This document shows, in pieces, positions 43,309 to 51,343 of a stretch of DNA of 64,000 nucleotides (position 1 is its first letter; the number at the start of each line of letters is the position of its first letter). A model generated the notes under the pieces. That model made no database searches. It was not told the DNA's origin and saw nothing but the letters and a program-made list of their open reading frames with translations. The translations under genes were made by a program, and so were the position numbers. This DNA comes from Salinimicrobium marinum. GTDB lineage: Bacteria > Bacteroidota > Bacteroidia > Flavobacteriales > Flavobacteriaceae. Location of the stretch: NCBI RefSeq assembly GCF_014651535.1, contig NZ_BMXB01000008.1, positions 1 to 64,000 on the forward strand, in the 5' to 3' direction.

Positions 43309-44637
43309 TTAAATATTCCTGTCTTTGTCAAAATTTTCAAGGTATTGTGCCACTCTTTGCACAAATTGTCCTCCCAAAGCACCGTTTACGACACGGTGGT
43401 CGTAACTGTGGGAAAGGATCATTTTATACCTGATTCCTATAAAATCCCCGTCGGGCGTTTCAATGACCGAAGGCATTTTTCTTATCGCCCCCAGCGCAAG
43501 GATTGCAACCTGCGGCTGATTGATAATAGGGGTTCCCATGATACTTCCAAACGTACCCACATTGGTGACCGTGTAAGTTCCTCCCTGGATATCATCGGGT
43601 TTTAATTTGTTGTTTCGAGCGCGGCTAGCAAGATCGTTTACGGCTTTTGCCATGCCCACCAGGTTTAACTGATCTGCATTTTTGATCACCGGAACGATGA
43701 GATTACCATCAGGTAAAGCTGCTGCCATCCCGAGGTTAATATTTTTCCTTTTAATGATCTTTTCACCATCAAATGATATGTTGATAAGCGGAAAATCCTT
43801 AATGGCCTTGGCCACTGCTTCCATAAATATTGGCGTGAAAGTTAATTTTTCACCCTCACGTTTTGCAAAAGTATCTTTATTTTTTTGCCTCCAGTTCCAG
43901 ATGTTGGTCACATCCACTTCAATAAATGACTGAACATGCGGGGAAGTCTGAACACTCTCCACCATGTGGTGAGCGATCATTTTACCCATTCTGCTCATCT
44001 CAATGATCTCATCTTCTCCACCAACACTAATGGTTTTAGGAGCTTTTGGTGCGGCCTGTGGTTGCGCTGCCTGGCGGGCAGGTTTTTCCGGAGCAGGTTT
44101 TTGAGCTGCAGCCTGTTGTTGAGAAGATCTGATTTCCAGGTACTCTAAAATATCATTTTTAGTCACCCTTCCATCTTTACCACTTCCTTCTATCTTCTCC
44201 AGTTCATCGAACGAAACACCTTCTTCTTTCGCTATATTTTTGACCAACGGAGAATAAAAACGATTACTATCAGAAAAATCCTGAGTAGTGATTTGCTTCG
44301 CTTCAGAAACCTGTCTTTCTACTTCCTCTACCGCTTCCTGAACTTCTTCGGAAGGGATCTCTTCCTCTGTATCTGTCCCTGCAGGAGCCTCATCTCCTTC
44401 GATTTCAATAATAGCAATGGTCTGGCCTACTTGCACTACATCATCCACTTCAAAAAGCTTTTCCACTAAAACGCCATCAACTTCACTTGGAACTTCGCTA
44501 TCTACTTTATCTGTAGCGATCTCCAGTACCGGCTCATCGGCCTCAATAGTTTCTCCTACTTCTTTTAACCAACTGGTAATGGTTGCTTCCGCAACACTTT
44601 CCCCCATCTTGGGTAATTTTAGTTCGTATTTTGCCAT
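43309..44637 (-). CDS. Dihydrolipoamide acyltransferase, E2 of a 2-oxoacid dehydrogenase complex
   Basis: A three-part E2 of 442 residues: a lipoyl domain (ELKLPKMGESVAEATI, lipoyl-Lys44 in EIATDKVDSEV), an acidic then Ala/Pro/Gln-rich linker, and an E1/E3-binding domain (YSPLVKNIAKEEGVSFDELE, about 130-165). The catalytic acyltransferase core ends with SHSYDHRVVNGALGG. The substrate class (branched-chain versus pyruvate) is unclear; single-lipoyl organisation fits a branched-chain-type enzyme. The usual HRxxDG catalytic motif has Asn in place of Asp here. E1 and E3 genes are not nearby. Confidence 0.92.
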   Translation of the reverse strand: MAKYELKLPKMGESVAEATITSWLKEVGETIEADEPVLEIATDKVDSEVPSEVDGVLVEKLFEVDDVVQVGQTIAIIEIEGDEAPAGTDTEEEIPSEEVQEAVEEVERQVSEAKQITTQDFSDSNRFYSPLVKNIAKEEGVSFDELEKIEGSGKDGRVTKNDILEYLEIRSSQQQAAAQKPAPEKPARQAAQPQAAPKAPKTISVGGEDEIIEMSRMGKMIAHHMVESVQTSPHVQSFIEVDVTNIWNWRQKNKDTFAKREGEKLTFTPIFMEAVAKAIKDFPLINISFDGEKIIKRKNINLGMAAALPDGNLIVPVIKNADQLNLVGMAKAVNDLASRARNNKLKPDDIQGGTYTVTNVGTFGSIMGTPIINQPQVAILALGAIRKMPSVIETPDGDFIGIRYKMILSHSYDHRVVNGALGGQFVQRVAQYLENFDKDRNI

Positions 44638-44863
44638 ATTCTTATTTAGAAGGTGTTTTATTATATCCTGACTGCGAATTTACTAAAAATTCGGCTCTTT
44701 GAATAAAAATTATTTATTCAACTACTTTTTTCGGTGTCTAAGCTTCTTCAGCCATAGCATTTGAATCCTCGTAAAATTACAATTTCACAGCTTTAATCGA
44801 AAAGTATTAAGATGGTTTTTTGAATCTGCCGCTTCAGAAGAGATTTATCTTTCCGAAGCAATT

Positions 44864-45481
44864 TTAGCTTTTCATGGAATTTTCAAAAGGAATCCTGTTG
44901 GTAATACTTCTCCCAAGGGTCACCTCATCTGCATACTCCAGCTCATCACCAACCGAAATTCCGCGGGCAATCGTACTGGTTTTGATTTCCATCCCCTCCA
45001 GCTGTTTAAAAATATAGAAATTAGTAGTGTCCCCTTCCAACGTACTGCTAAGGGCAAAAATAATTTCCTCGATTTTTCCTGCCATGGCTTTTTCAACCAG
45101 AGATCTTATGGTAAGCTGGGAAGGACCAATCCCATCCATCGGACTGATTTTTCCTCCCAATACATGGTACAGTCCCCTGTACTGACTCGTATTTTCAATC
45201 GCCATCACATCCCGAATATCTTCTACCACACACACAATTTCACTCTGCCGGTTTGGATTTGCACATATTTCACATAATTCTGTATCACTAATATTGTGGC
45301 AATTTTTACAGAATTTCACTTCGGTTTTTAGATCGACCAAAGATTTTGACAAAGCCACCGTTTGAGATTCCGGTTGCTTGAGTAAGTGTAAAACCAGCCG
45401 TAAGGCAGTCCGCTTTCCAATGCCGGGAAGCTGAGACATTTCATTCACGGCCTGTTCCAATAATTTTGACGAAAAATCCAT
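44864..45481 (-). CDS. recR: Recombination protein RecR
   Basis: A RecR of about 205 residues: helix-hairpin-helix [20 protein letters not shown], a four-Cys zinc finger [16 protein letters not shown] (about 63-78), and a Toprim domain beginning [15 protein letters not shown] with [15 protein letters not shown]. It works with RecF/RecO to load RecA at gaps. ATG 45481 ([10 protein letters not shown]) is the natural start; a TTG at 45496 would only add MYFCA. Confidence 0.96.
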   Translation of the reverse strand: MDFSSKLLEQAVNEMSQLPGIGKRTALRLVLHLLKQPESQTVALSKSLVDLKTEVKFCKNCHNISDTELCEICANPNRQSEIVCVVEDIRDVMAIENTSQYRGLYHVLGGKISPMDGIGPSQLTIRSLVEKAMAGKIEEIIFALSSTLEGDTTNFYIFKQLEGMEIKTSTIARGISVGDELEYADEVTLGRSITNRIPFENSMKS

Positions 45482-45583
45482 AGCGCAAAAGTACAATTTT
45501 TGAAGAGCAATGTTTAAACAATTTAATAGTTTAGCGGACAGATAATCCGGAGGACTAAATTCTCCGACTTCAACTGAACCTAA

Positions 45584-47041
45584 ATGGAACCCATCTTTAT
45601 ACTTCTCCTGGTCGCTGCTTATTTTGGCGTACTCTTACTGATCTCCTACTTCACCGGAAAAAATGCCAGCAATGAGACTTTTTTCAAAGCCAACAAGGAA
45701 TCACCCTGGTACATTGTGGCTTTTGGAATGGTGGGCGCATCCCTTTCGGGAGTAACTTTTATTTCGGTACCGGGTTGGGTACGGGATTCTCAGTTTAGTT
45801 ATATGCAGGTAGTGCTGGGATATCTTGCTGGTTACCTGGTCATAACATTTATCCTGCTTCCCATTTATTACCGGCTCAACGTCACCTCGATCTATCAATA
45901 TCTACAACAGCGGTTTGGCGATGTGAGTTACAGGACCGGAGCCTTTTTCTTCTTTATTTCCCGCGTTCTGGGAGCTTCCTTCAGGTTATTTCTAGTAGCA
46001 ACGGTGCTGCAATACTTCGTTTTTGATGCCTGGAATATTCCGTTTGTAGTTACTGTCACCATCTCCATCCTGTTGATATGGCTCTATACGGCGCGCGCCG
46101 GAATCAAAACCATTGTGTGGACAGATACGCTTCAAACCTTATTCATGCTGGGGTCTGTAGGAGTAGCCATTTATTTTGTTTCTGATGAACTGAACTGGGG
46201 ATTCATGGATTTTTTCACCGCGCCCGAATTACAGCCGTATACCAAAACCTTTTTCACCGATAGTGTGCTGAATAAAAACTTCTTCTGGAAAGCCTTTTTT
46301 GGAGGGATGTTCATTACCATTTGTATGACAGGGCTGGACCAGGATATGATGCAGAAAAACCTGACCTGTAAAAACCTTTGGGATGCCCAGAAGAACATGC
46401 TTTCATACAGTTTCGTTTTTGTTCCGGTGAACTTACTCTTCCTGTTCCTGGGAGCACTTTTGTTCATTTATGCTGAACAAACCGGAATTGCTGTTCCAAT
46501 AATGGATGGAAGTGAAAAAACAGACCTTCTTTTTCCTGAAATCGCTCTTAACGGAAGTATGGGAGTAGGTCTGCCTGTAATCTTCATCCTTGGACTTATT
46601 GCTGCAGCCTATTCCAGCGCCGACAGTGCACTGACTTCCCTCACTACCAGCTTTTGCGTGGATTTCCTGAACATTGAGAAGCGCCAGCTTTCCCTGCAAA
46701 AAGGTTTAAGACAGCGAGTACATGTGGGAATAAGCATACTGCTTATTGTCGTAATCATAGCTTTCAAATACTTACTTGACAGCAACGTCATCGACCTGCT
46801 GCTCACCGCCGCCACCTACACCTACGGACCTCTTTTAGGTCTCTTTACCTTCGGAATATTTACCAAAATGCAAATTAAAGACCGCTGGGTCTGGATCGTT
46901 GCCATTCTGTCGGTGATCATCACCTATATCATTGGAAACTTACCTCCGTCCTATCTGGGAGGTTATGTGTTTAATTATGAACTATTGATCCTGAATGGTG
47001 CCCTTACGTTTTTAGGTTTAGTATTGATTCGTAGAAAGTAG
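45584..47041 (+). CDS. Sodium:solute symporter (SSS family)
   Basis: A 485-residue integral membrane protein with about 13 helices. SSS signatures are visible: [29 protein letters not shown] (Na+ site region, about 33-61), [16 protein letters not shown] near 125, [13 protein letters not shown] near 250 and [21 protein letters not shown] near 343. The substrate is not evident; relatives import sugars, amino acids or sialic acid. Its end overlaps the CoA-binding gene by 24 bp on opposite strands. Confidence 0.9.
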   Translation: MEPIFILLLVAAYFGVLLLISYFTGKNASNETFFKANKESPWYIVAFGMVGASLSGVTFISVPGWVRDSQFSYMQVVLGYLAGYLVITFILLPIYYRLNVTSIYQYLQQRFGDVSYRTGAFFFFISRVLGASFRLFLVATVLQYFVFDAWNIPFVVTVTISILLIWLYTARAGIKTIVWTDTLQTLFMLGSVGVAIYFVSDELNWGFMDFFTAPELQPYTKTFFTDSVLNKNFFWKAFFGGMFITICMTGLDQDMMQKNLTCKNLWDAQKNMLSYSFVFVPVNLLFLFLGALLFIYAEQTGIAVPIMDGSEKTDLLFPEIALNGSMGVGLPVIFILGLIAAAYSSADSALTSLTTSFCVDFLNIEKRQLSLQKGLRQRVHVGISILLIVVIIAFKYLLDSNVIDLLLTAATYTYGPLLGLFTFGIFTKMQIKDRWVWIVAILSVIITYIIGNLPPSYLGGYVFNYELLILNGALTFLGLVLIRRK

Positions 47042-47380
47042 CACGAGCGTACAGGCTACTTCTACTTCAATATTTTCCCGCTGAAGCAACCGGTAAAACT
47101 CCGGGTTTTCTGTTCCGGGATTAAAGATAACTCGTTTAGGGCGCAGGGAAACAATGTAATCGTAATACTCTTCCTGCCGCGGAGGCCCCAGATATAGGGT
47201 AACAGTGTCTACATCTTCAAAAGGAACCTTCTCCTTTTGAATAGACACTCCTGCAACAGAGCCTTCTCTTAATCCTATCGCCACAACGGGTTGTTTGTGA
47301 GAAGCGAGTCGGTTGATCGCTATATTTGAATATCTGGAAGGGTTTTCAGAAGCTCCAAGAACTAGTGTTTTCTTCTTCAT
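47018..47380 (-). CDS. CoA-binding domain protein (YccU-like)
   Basis: A single Rossmann-like CoA-binding domain of 120 residues: [57 protein letters not shown] and [13 protein letters not shown]. It lacks the catalytic domains of succinyl-CoA synthetase. Its role in cells is unknown; it may bind CoA or an adenine nucleotide. Convergent with the symporter, with overlapping ends. Confidence 0.88.
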   Translation of the reverse strand: MKKKTLVLGASENPSRYSNIAINRLASHKQPVVAIGLREGSVAGVSIQKEKVPFEDVDTVTLYLGPPRQEEYYDYIVSLRPKRVIFNPGTENPEFYRLLQRENIEVEVACTLVLLSTNQY

Positions 47381-47439
47381 TTTTTATTTCTTCAGGGTGT
47401 AACAAAATTAAATTTATTCTGTCATTAAGGTAAGAAATA

Positions 47440-47530
47440 TTTCCCGCATTACAGTTTCTATGTTCATTGATGGTTAGTGTCTATGGCGCTGTAATGCAAG
47501 GCCCACCCTTTTAGAGTGGGCCTTTTTAAA
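47440..47530 (+). ncRNA. Candidate terminator-ended small RNA or leader
   Basis: GCATTACAG (47446-47454) pairs perfectly with CTGTAATGC (47489-47497), enclosing 34 nt. It is followed after 2 nt by an intrinsic terminator: GGCCCAC (47500-47506), a 9-nt loop, GTGGGCC (47516-47522), then TTTTT. No gene ends just upstream, since the symporter stopped about 400 bp earlier, so the terminator appears to belong to a short independent transcript or to a leader attenuating the TonB receptor gene. No known riboswitch signature is visible. The promoter is not identified. Confidence 0.4.
47500..47527 (+). terminator. Intrinsic terminator upstream of the TonB receptor gene
   Basis: GGCCCAC (47500-47506) and GTGGGCC (47516-47522) make a strong 7-bp GC stem followed by TTTTTAAAATTTT. 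It ends the candidate small RNA and insulates or attenuates the downstream receptor gene. Confidence 0.75.
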
Positions 47531-47672
47531 ATTTTATCACTTTTAACTGTAACAATAGAGTTTTTTAGGCGTCTTTATAGTAGAGTACCTTTTTATTTTC
47601 AGGAAATCATCACTCCTGGAATTATGCATAACAAGGTATTATGCTATAATTCATCATTAAATCAATCAAAAA

Positions 47673-50033
47673 ATGAAACAGTTTATCTTATTCTTTTTTC
47701 TGGCTGCGGGTCCGCTCCTAGCATCAAATTCTTCCATCAACCCCGACCTGGGATCGGTAACAGGCACTGTCATGGACAGCGAATTTAAGGAGCCGATTCC
47801 CTATGCCACCATTTCCATTAAAACTCCGGAAGGGGAACTGGTCTCAGGAACAGTGAGTACCATTGATGGTACTTTCCGGCTCGAGAAGATCAAGAACGGA
47901 AGTTACATTTTTGAAGTACAATTCATGGGCTACAGAAGCTTTTCTAAAGAAGTGGAGATTTCCGGAAGTAACAACAAAATTGATATCGGAACCATTTTTC
48001 TTGAGGCCGAAGTAGCCCAGCTGGATGACGTGGAAATAGTCGCAGAACGTTCTACCATTGAACAGCGCATCGACCGCAAAGTCATCAATGTTGGGAAAGA
48101 TCTAACTACCATGGGAGCCACCGCAAGTGACATTATGAACAATGTTCCTTCTGTAAGTGTGGACCAGGACGGCAATATAGCCCTGAGGGGCAATCCGAAT
48201 GTAAAAATCCTACTCGACGGGAAACCGACCAATGTAGATGCCGCCACTCTTTTAAGGCAGATCCCCTCTACCTCTATTAAACAAATTGAGCTTATCACCA
48301 ATCCGTCTGCCAAGCATGATCCCGAAGGAATGAGCGGAATTATCAATATCATCCTTCACAAGAATTCCAATCTTGGGTTCAACGGAGATTTTAGTGGGGG
48401 ACTCACCTTTGCAAGGGAAGTGAGCGGAAATTCAAACCTCAACCTCAACTATCGTGAAGGCAAGGTGAACGTATACGCCAACCTGGGTGCGAACCGACGC
48501 AGAAGCGAATTCAGGGGTGAGATCTTTAACCACGAACTGGAATCTGGCGAACATCTAAACTTTGTGGGTGGCAATGACAGTTATCTTCTTAAAACCGGAC
48601 TCGATTACTACTTAAATGACCGCAACACCCTTTCCTTTTTTACCCGCCAAAATTTATTCTATGAATATGATAATGGCAGCCTGGGCGTAAGATACCCAGA
48701 TGAGCCATCAGCGAATTTCATTCAGTTTTCTGATACCGATGAAGAAAATCTCTCCTCGACTTATAATGTAGTGTATCGCCACACCTTTCCAAAAGAAGGT
48801 CATACGCTGGAGTTCGAGATCGATCACAACCGCTACAGCAACGATGAGATCACAGATTTCACCTACACCGGGTCTACAGATGCCTCTCCTTACACAGATG
48901 ATGTGGACAAAACCCGTCACCAGACGATTGCAAATATAGATTACGTACTTCCCCTTTCTGAAAGTTCAAAGATCGAAGTGGGCGGGGAAAGCAGGATTCT
49001 TCGCAGTGAAAACAGCTATTTATCTACCAATCCGGGGCTGGATGATGTGTTATTTGATTACGACAGAGACATTTATTCCTTTTACACCACATTTGGACAG
49101 AATTTTGAAAAATGGGCGTACCAGCTGGGTGCCCGACTGGAACAATTCAATGTAGAAGGAGTGCAGGAAGGAGCCAGCGGTTATGAAGATGATTATCTCA
49201 CTCTATATCCTTCTGCTTTCCTCTCTTACACCCCCGGAGAAAATAACAGTTTTCAGCTAAGTTACAGTCGCAGGGTAGACCGGCCTTCTTTCAATCAGGT
49301 AAATCCTGTACGCCAGATCTCTACTCCAAGACTTTCCATTGTAGGAAACCCCGAACTGGAGCCGCAATTCACCAACTCGGTGGAGCTGAACTATACCCGG
49401 AAAATGGGAAAAAATTCCCTTACCGCCGGCGTTTTTCATCGAATGATCAATGAAAACATCACCCAGGTAATGGAACAGGACCCATTGAACCCAGAAAGGA
49501 TCATTTTAAGTTTTGATAATACCGGAAAAAGCGAATCTTCAGGAGTTGAAGTTTCAGCAAACCTGAAACCAACCAGCTTCTGGGATTTTAGTGCCAATTT
49601 CAATTTATACAGCCAGGTGTTGGAAGGTTATCTTGGCACCACCTATATTGAGGAAGACAACACCAACTACAGAATCCAGACCAATCATTCGTTTAAACTA
49701 ACCAAAAGCCTGAGGTTTCAGTTATTCGGAATGTATGTGGGGCCACAAAAAACCCTGCAGTTTAATATTGAAGAATTCTATTTTATGAATGCCGGGGCAC
49801 GATATTCCTTCCTGAAGGACAAAGCTTCCTTAAGCATCAACTTCAATGATATTTTCAAAACCAATGAACAGCATATTACTACAGATCGTCCTGTTCAACA
49901 AACTGCCTATTTCAACCCTGATTCTCAACAAATAAATGTGGCCTTTTCCTACCGCTTTGGTGGAGGAAAGAACAGAGCCCTTGAAAGAAAACAACGTGAT
50001 GACAATACTGCCAATGGTGGCGGCATGTTCTAA
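47673..50033 (+). CDS. TonB-dependent outer-membrane receptor with CarboxypepD_reg domain
   Basis: A signal peptide (MKQFILFFFLAAGPLLAS) is followed by a carboxypeptidase-regulatory-like barrel extension (GSVTGTVMDSEFKEPIPYAT, about 28-110). Then come a plug domain (DLTTMGATASDIMNNVPSVSVD, NVKILLDGKPTN) and a beta barrel of about 560 residues (outer-membrane protein beta-barrel family type). Repeated aromatic strands such as FQLSYSRRVDRPSFNQVNP are typical. No SusD partner follows, so it is a solitary receptor whose ligand may be a peptide, metal chelate or other nutrient. The C-terminus ends in a Gly/Asn-rich tail rather than the usual terminal Phe strand. Confidence 0.9.
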   Translation: MKQFILFFFLAAGPLLASNSSINPDLGSVTGTVMDSEFKEPIPYATISIKTPEGELVSGTVSTIDGTFRLEKIKNGSYIFEVQFMGYRSFSKEVEISGSNNKIDIGTIFLEAEVAQLDDVEIVAERSTIEQRIDRKVINVGKDLTTMGATASDIMNNVPSVSVDQDGNIALRGNPNVKILLDGKPTNVDAATLLRQIPSTSIKQIELITNPSAKHDPEGMSGIINIILHKNSNLGFNGDFSGGLTFAREVSGNSNLNLNYREGKVNVYANLGANRRRSEFRGEIFNHELESGEHLNFVGGNDSYLLKTGLDYYLNDRNTLSFFTRQNLFYEYDNGSLGVRYPDEPSANFIQFSDTDEENLSSTYNVVYRHTFPKEGHTLEFEIDHNRYSNDEITDFTYTGSTDASPYTDDVDKTRHQTIANIDYVLPLSESSKIEVGGESRILRSENSYLSTNPGLDDVLFDYDRDIYSFYTTFGQNFEKWAYQLGARLEQFNVEGVQEGASGYEDDYLTLYPSAFLSYTPGENNSFQLSYSRRVDRPSFNQVNPVRQISTPRLSIVGNPELEPQFTNSVELNYTRKMGKNSLTAGVFHRMINENITQVMEQDPLNPERIILSFDNTGKSESSGVEVSANLKPTSFWDFSANFNLYSQVLEGYLGTTYIEEDNTNYRIQTNHSFKLTKSLRFQLFGMYVGPQKTLQFNIEEFYFMNAGARYSFLKDKASLSINFNDIFKTNEQHITTDRPVQQTAYFNPDSQQINVAFSYRFGGGKNRALERKQRDDNTANGGGMF

Positions 50034-50054
50034 TAGTTTGTTTGTTTTAGCCAA

Positions 50055-50086
50055 AAAACCCGCAACGAGAGCCGTTGCGGGTTTTT
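50055..50086. terminator. Terminator after the TonB receptor gene
   Basis: CCCGCAAC (50059-50066) and GTTGCGGG (50074-50081) form a perfect 8-bp stem flanked by AAAAAA and TTTTTATTTTT. It can work in both directions between the convergent receptor and fabH genes. Confidence 0.85.
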
Positions 50087-50155
50087 ATTTTTATCTGCAA
50101 AACCTCCACTCCAATATGGATAAGGATTTCTAAATCTTCTTTCTCTTCTCTCTCT

Positions 50156-50170
50156 CAGCGAAACGGTCTT
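50156..50170. repeat. Copy of the CAGCGAAGCGGTCTT spacer element
   Basis: CAGCGAAACGGTCTT differs at one base from CAGCGAAGCGGTCTT at 40113-40127. The reverse-complement forms AGACCGCTTTGCTG and AGACCGCTTCGCTG occur at 58738-58751 and 58768-58781. Four copies therefore lie in three spacers of this window, always outside genes. Confidence 0.55.
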
Positions 50171-50196
50171 TTCTCTAAAGAATATTCAATGATCTT

Positions 50197-51207
50197 CTAC
50201 CACTTTATCACCGCACTTGCCCAGGTAAATCCACTACCAAAAGCTGCCAGTACCACAGTATCCCCTTCTTTAACCTTTCCTTCTTCCCAGGCTTCAGTCA
50301 GTGCGATGGGAATAGAGGCTGCAGTAGTATTTCCATACTTCTGAATATTGTTGTACACCTGGTCATCTTCCAGTTTAAATTTCTGCTGAATAAACTGTGA
50401 GATCCTCAAATTCGCCTGATGCGGAATCAACATATCAATATCCTTCACTTCGAGTCCGTTAGCCTGCAATCCTTCCATGATCACTTCAGAAAACCGAACC
50501 ACAGCATTTTTGAATACAAATTGTCCGTTCATATAAGGGTAATAAGGAATATCATCTCCCTGCGGATTTTCAGCTATGATCTCCGGAACCCAATGCATGG
50601 TGCTTGGCCCTTTCAGAGAAAGTTCCAGCGCATGTTTTCCTTCAGAATGAAGGTGGGTGGAAAGTATCCCCTGCCCGTTATGGTCGCTTTGGGTTAAAAC
50701 TGCAGCTCCCGCACCATCACCAAAAATAACTGATACACCTCTTCCCCTGGTGGTAAAGTCCAGTCCGCCACTATGATTCTCACTACCAATTACCAGCACG
50801 TTCTTATACATTCCGGTTTTGATAAACTGGTCGGCTACCGAAAGTGCGTAGATGAATCCACTACACTGGTTTCGCACATCCAGTGCCGGGCAGGTATGGA
50901 TGTCCAGCATTTCCTGAACCTGTACCCCACACCCAGGAAAATAGTAATCGGGACTCAGGGTTGCAAAAACGATAAGATCGATATCATCTTTAGAAATTCC
51001 GGATCGTTCTAAAGCCACTTTTGCAGCTTTCATGCCCATCACGGCTGTAGAATTGCCATCTCCTTTTTTAATGTGCCTGCGTTCTGTAATACCTGTACGT
51101 TCCTGAATCCAGGCATCATTGGTATCCATCACTTTAGAAAGATCGTCGTTAGTGACCACATTTTCGGGAACATAACTGCCAAGGCCGGCTATTTTTGTTT
51201 GATACAT
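50197..51207 (-). CDS. fabH: 3-oxoacyl-ACP synthase III (FabH)
   Basis: A 336-residue KAS III with the triad Cys115 (VRNQCSGFIY), His263 (LIPHQANLRI) and Asn293 (YGNTTAASIP). GERTGI-like QERTGITERR near 36 and FGDGAGAAVL near 163 also fit. It condenses acyl-CoA with malonyl-ACP to start fatty-acid synthesis; in this phylum branched starters are common. Bacteroidetes carry several paralogues, so it may be a secondary or specialised copy; it does not sit beside plsX or rpmF here. Divergent from the S9 peptidase. Confidence 0.92.
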   Translation of the reverse strand: MYQTKIAGLGSYVPENVVTNDDLSKVMDTNDAWIQERTGITERRHIKKGDGNSTAVMGMKAAKVALERSGISKDDIDLIVFATLSPDYYFPGCGVQVQEMLDIHTCPALDVRNQCSGFIYALSVADQFIKTGMYKNVLVIGSENHSGGLDFTTRGRGVSVIFGDGAGAAVLTQSDHNGQGILSTHLHSEGKHALELSLKGPSTMHWVPEIIAENPQGDDIPYYPYMNGQFVFKNAVVRFSEVIMEGLQANGLEVKDIDMLIPHQANLRISQFIQQKFKLEDDQVYNNIQKYGNTTAASIPIALTEAWEEGKVKEGDTVVLAAFGSGFTWASAVIKW

Positions 51208-51343
51208 TTTACTATATTTAGGTCTTTATTACCTTCTCTTTTCAATTTAATGATTTAATAAAAAATTGAGGCGCAATATAAGAAATATTAACATTCTTTA
51301 AATTCTAATATAAGCAAATTCATTAATCAATAAAATTCACTCC

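Noticed and set aside
47018-47041. The 24-bp convergent overlap of the symporter and CoA-binding genes as a sign of misassembly.
   Set aside because: Both proteins read to natural C-termini and short convergent overlaps are common.
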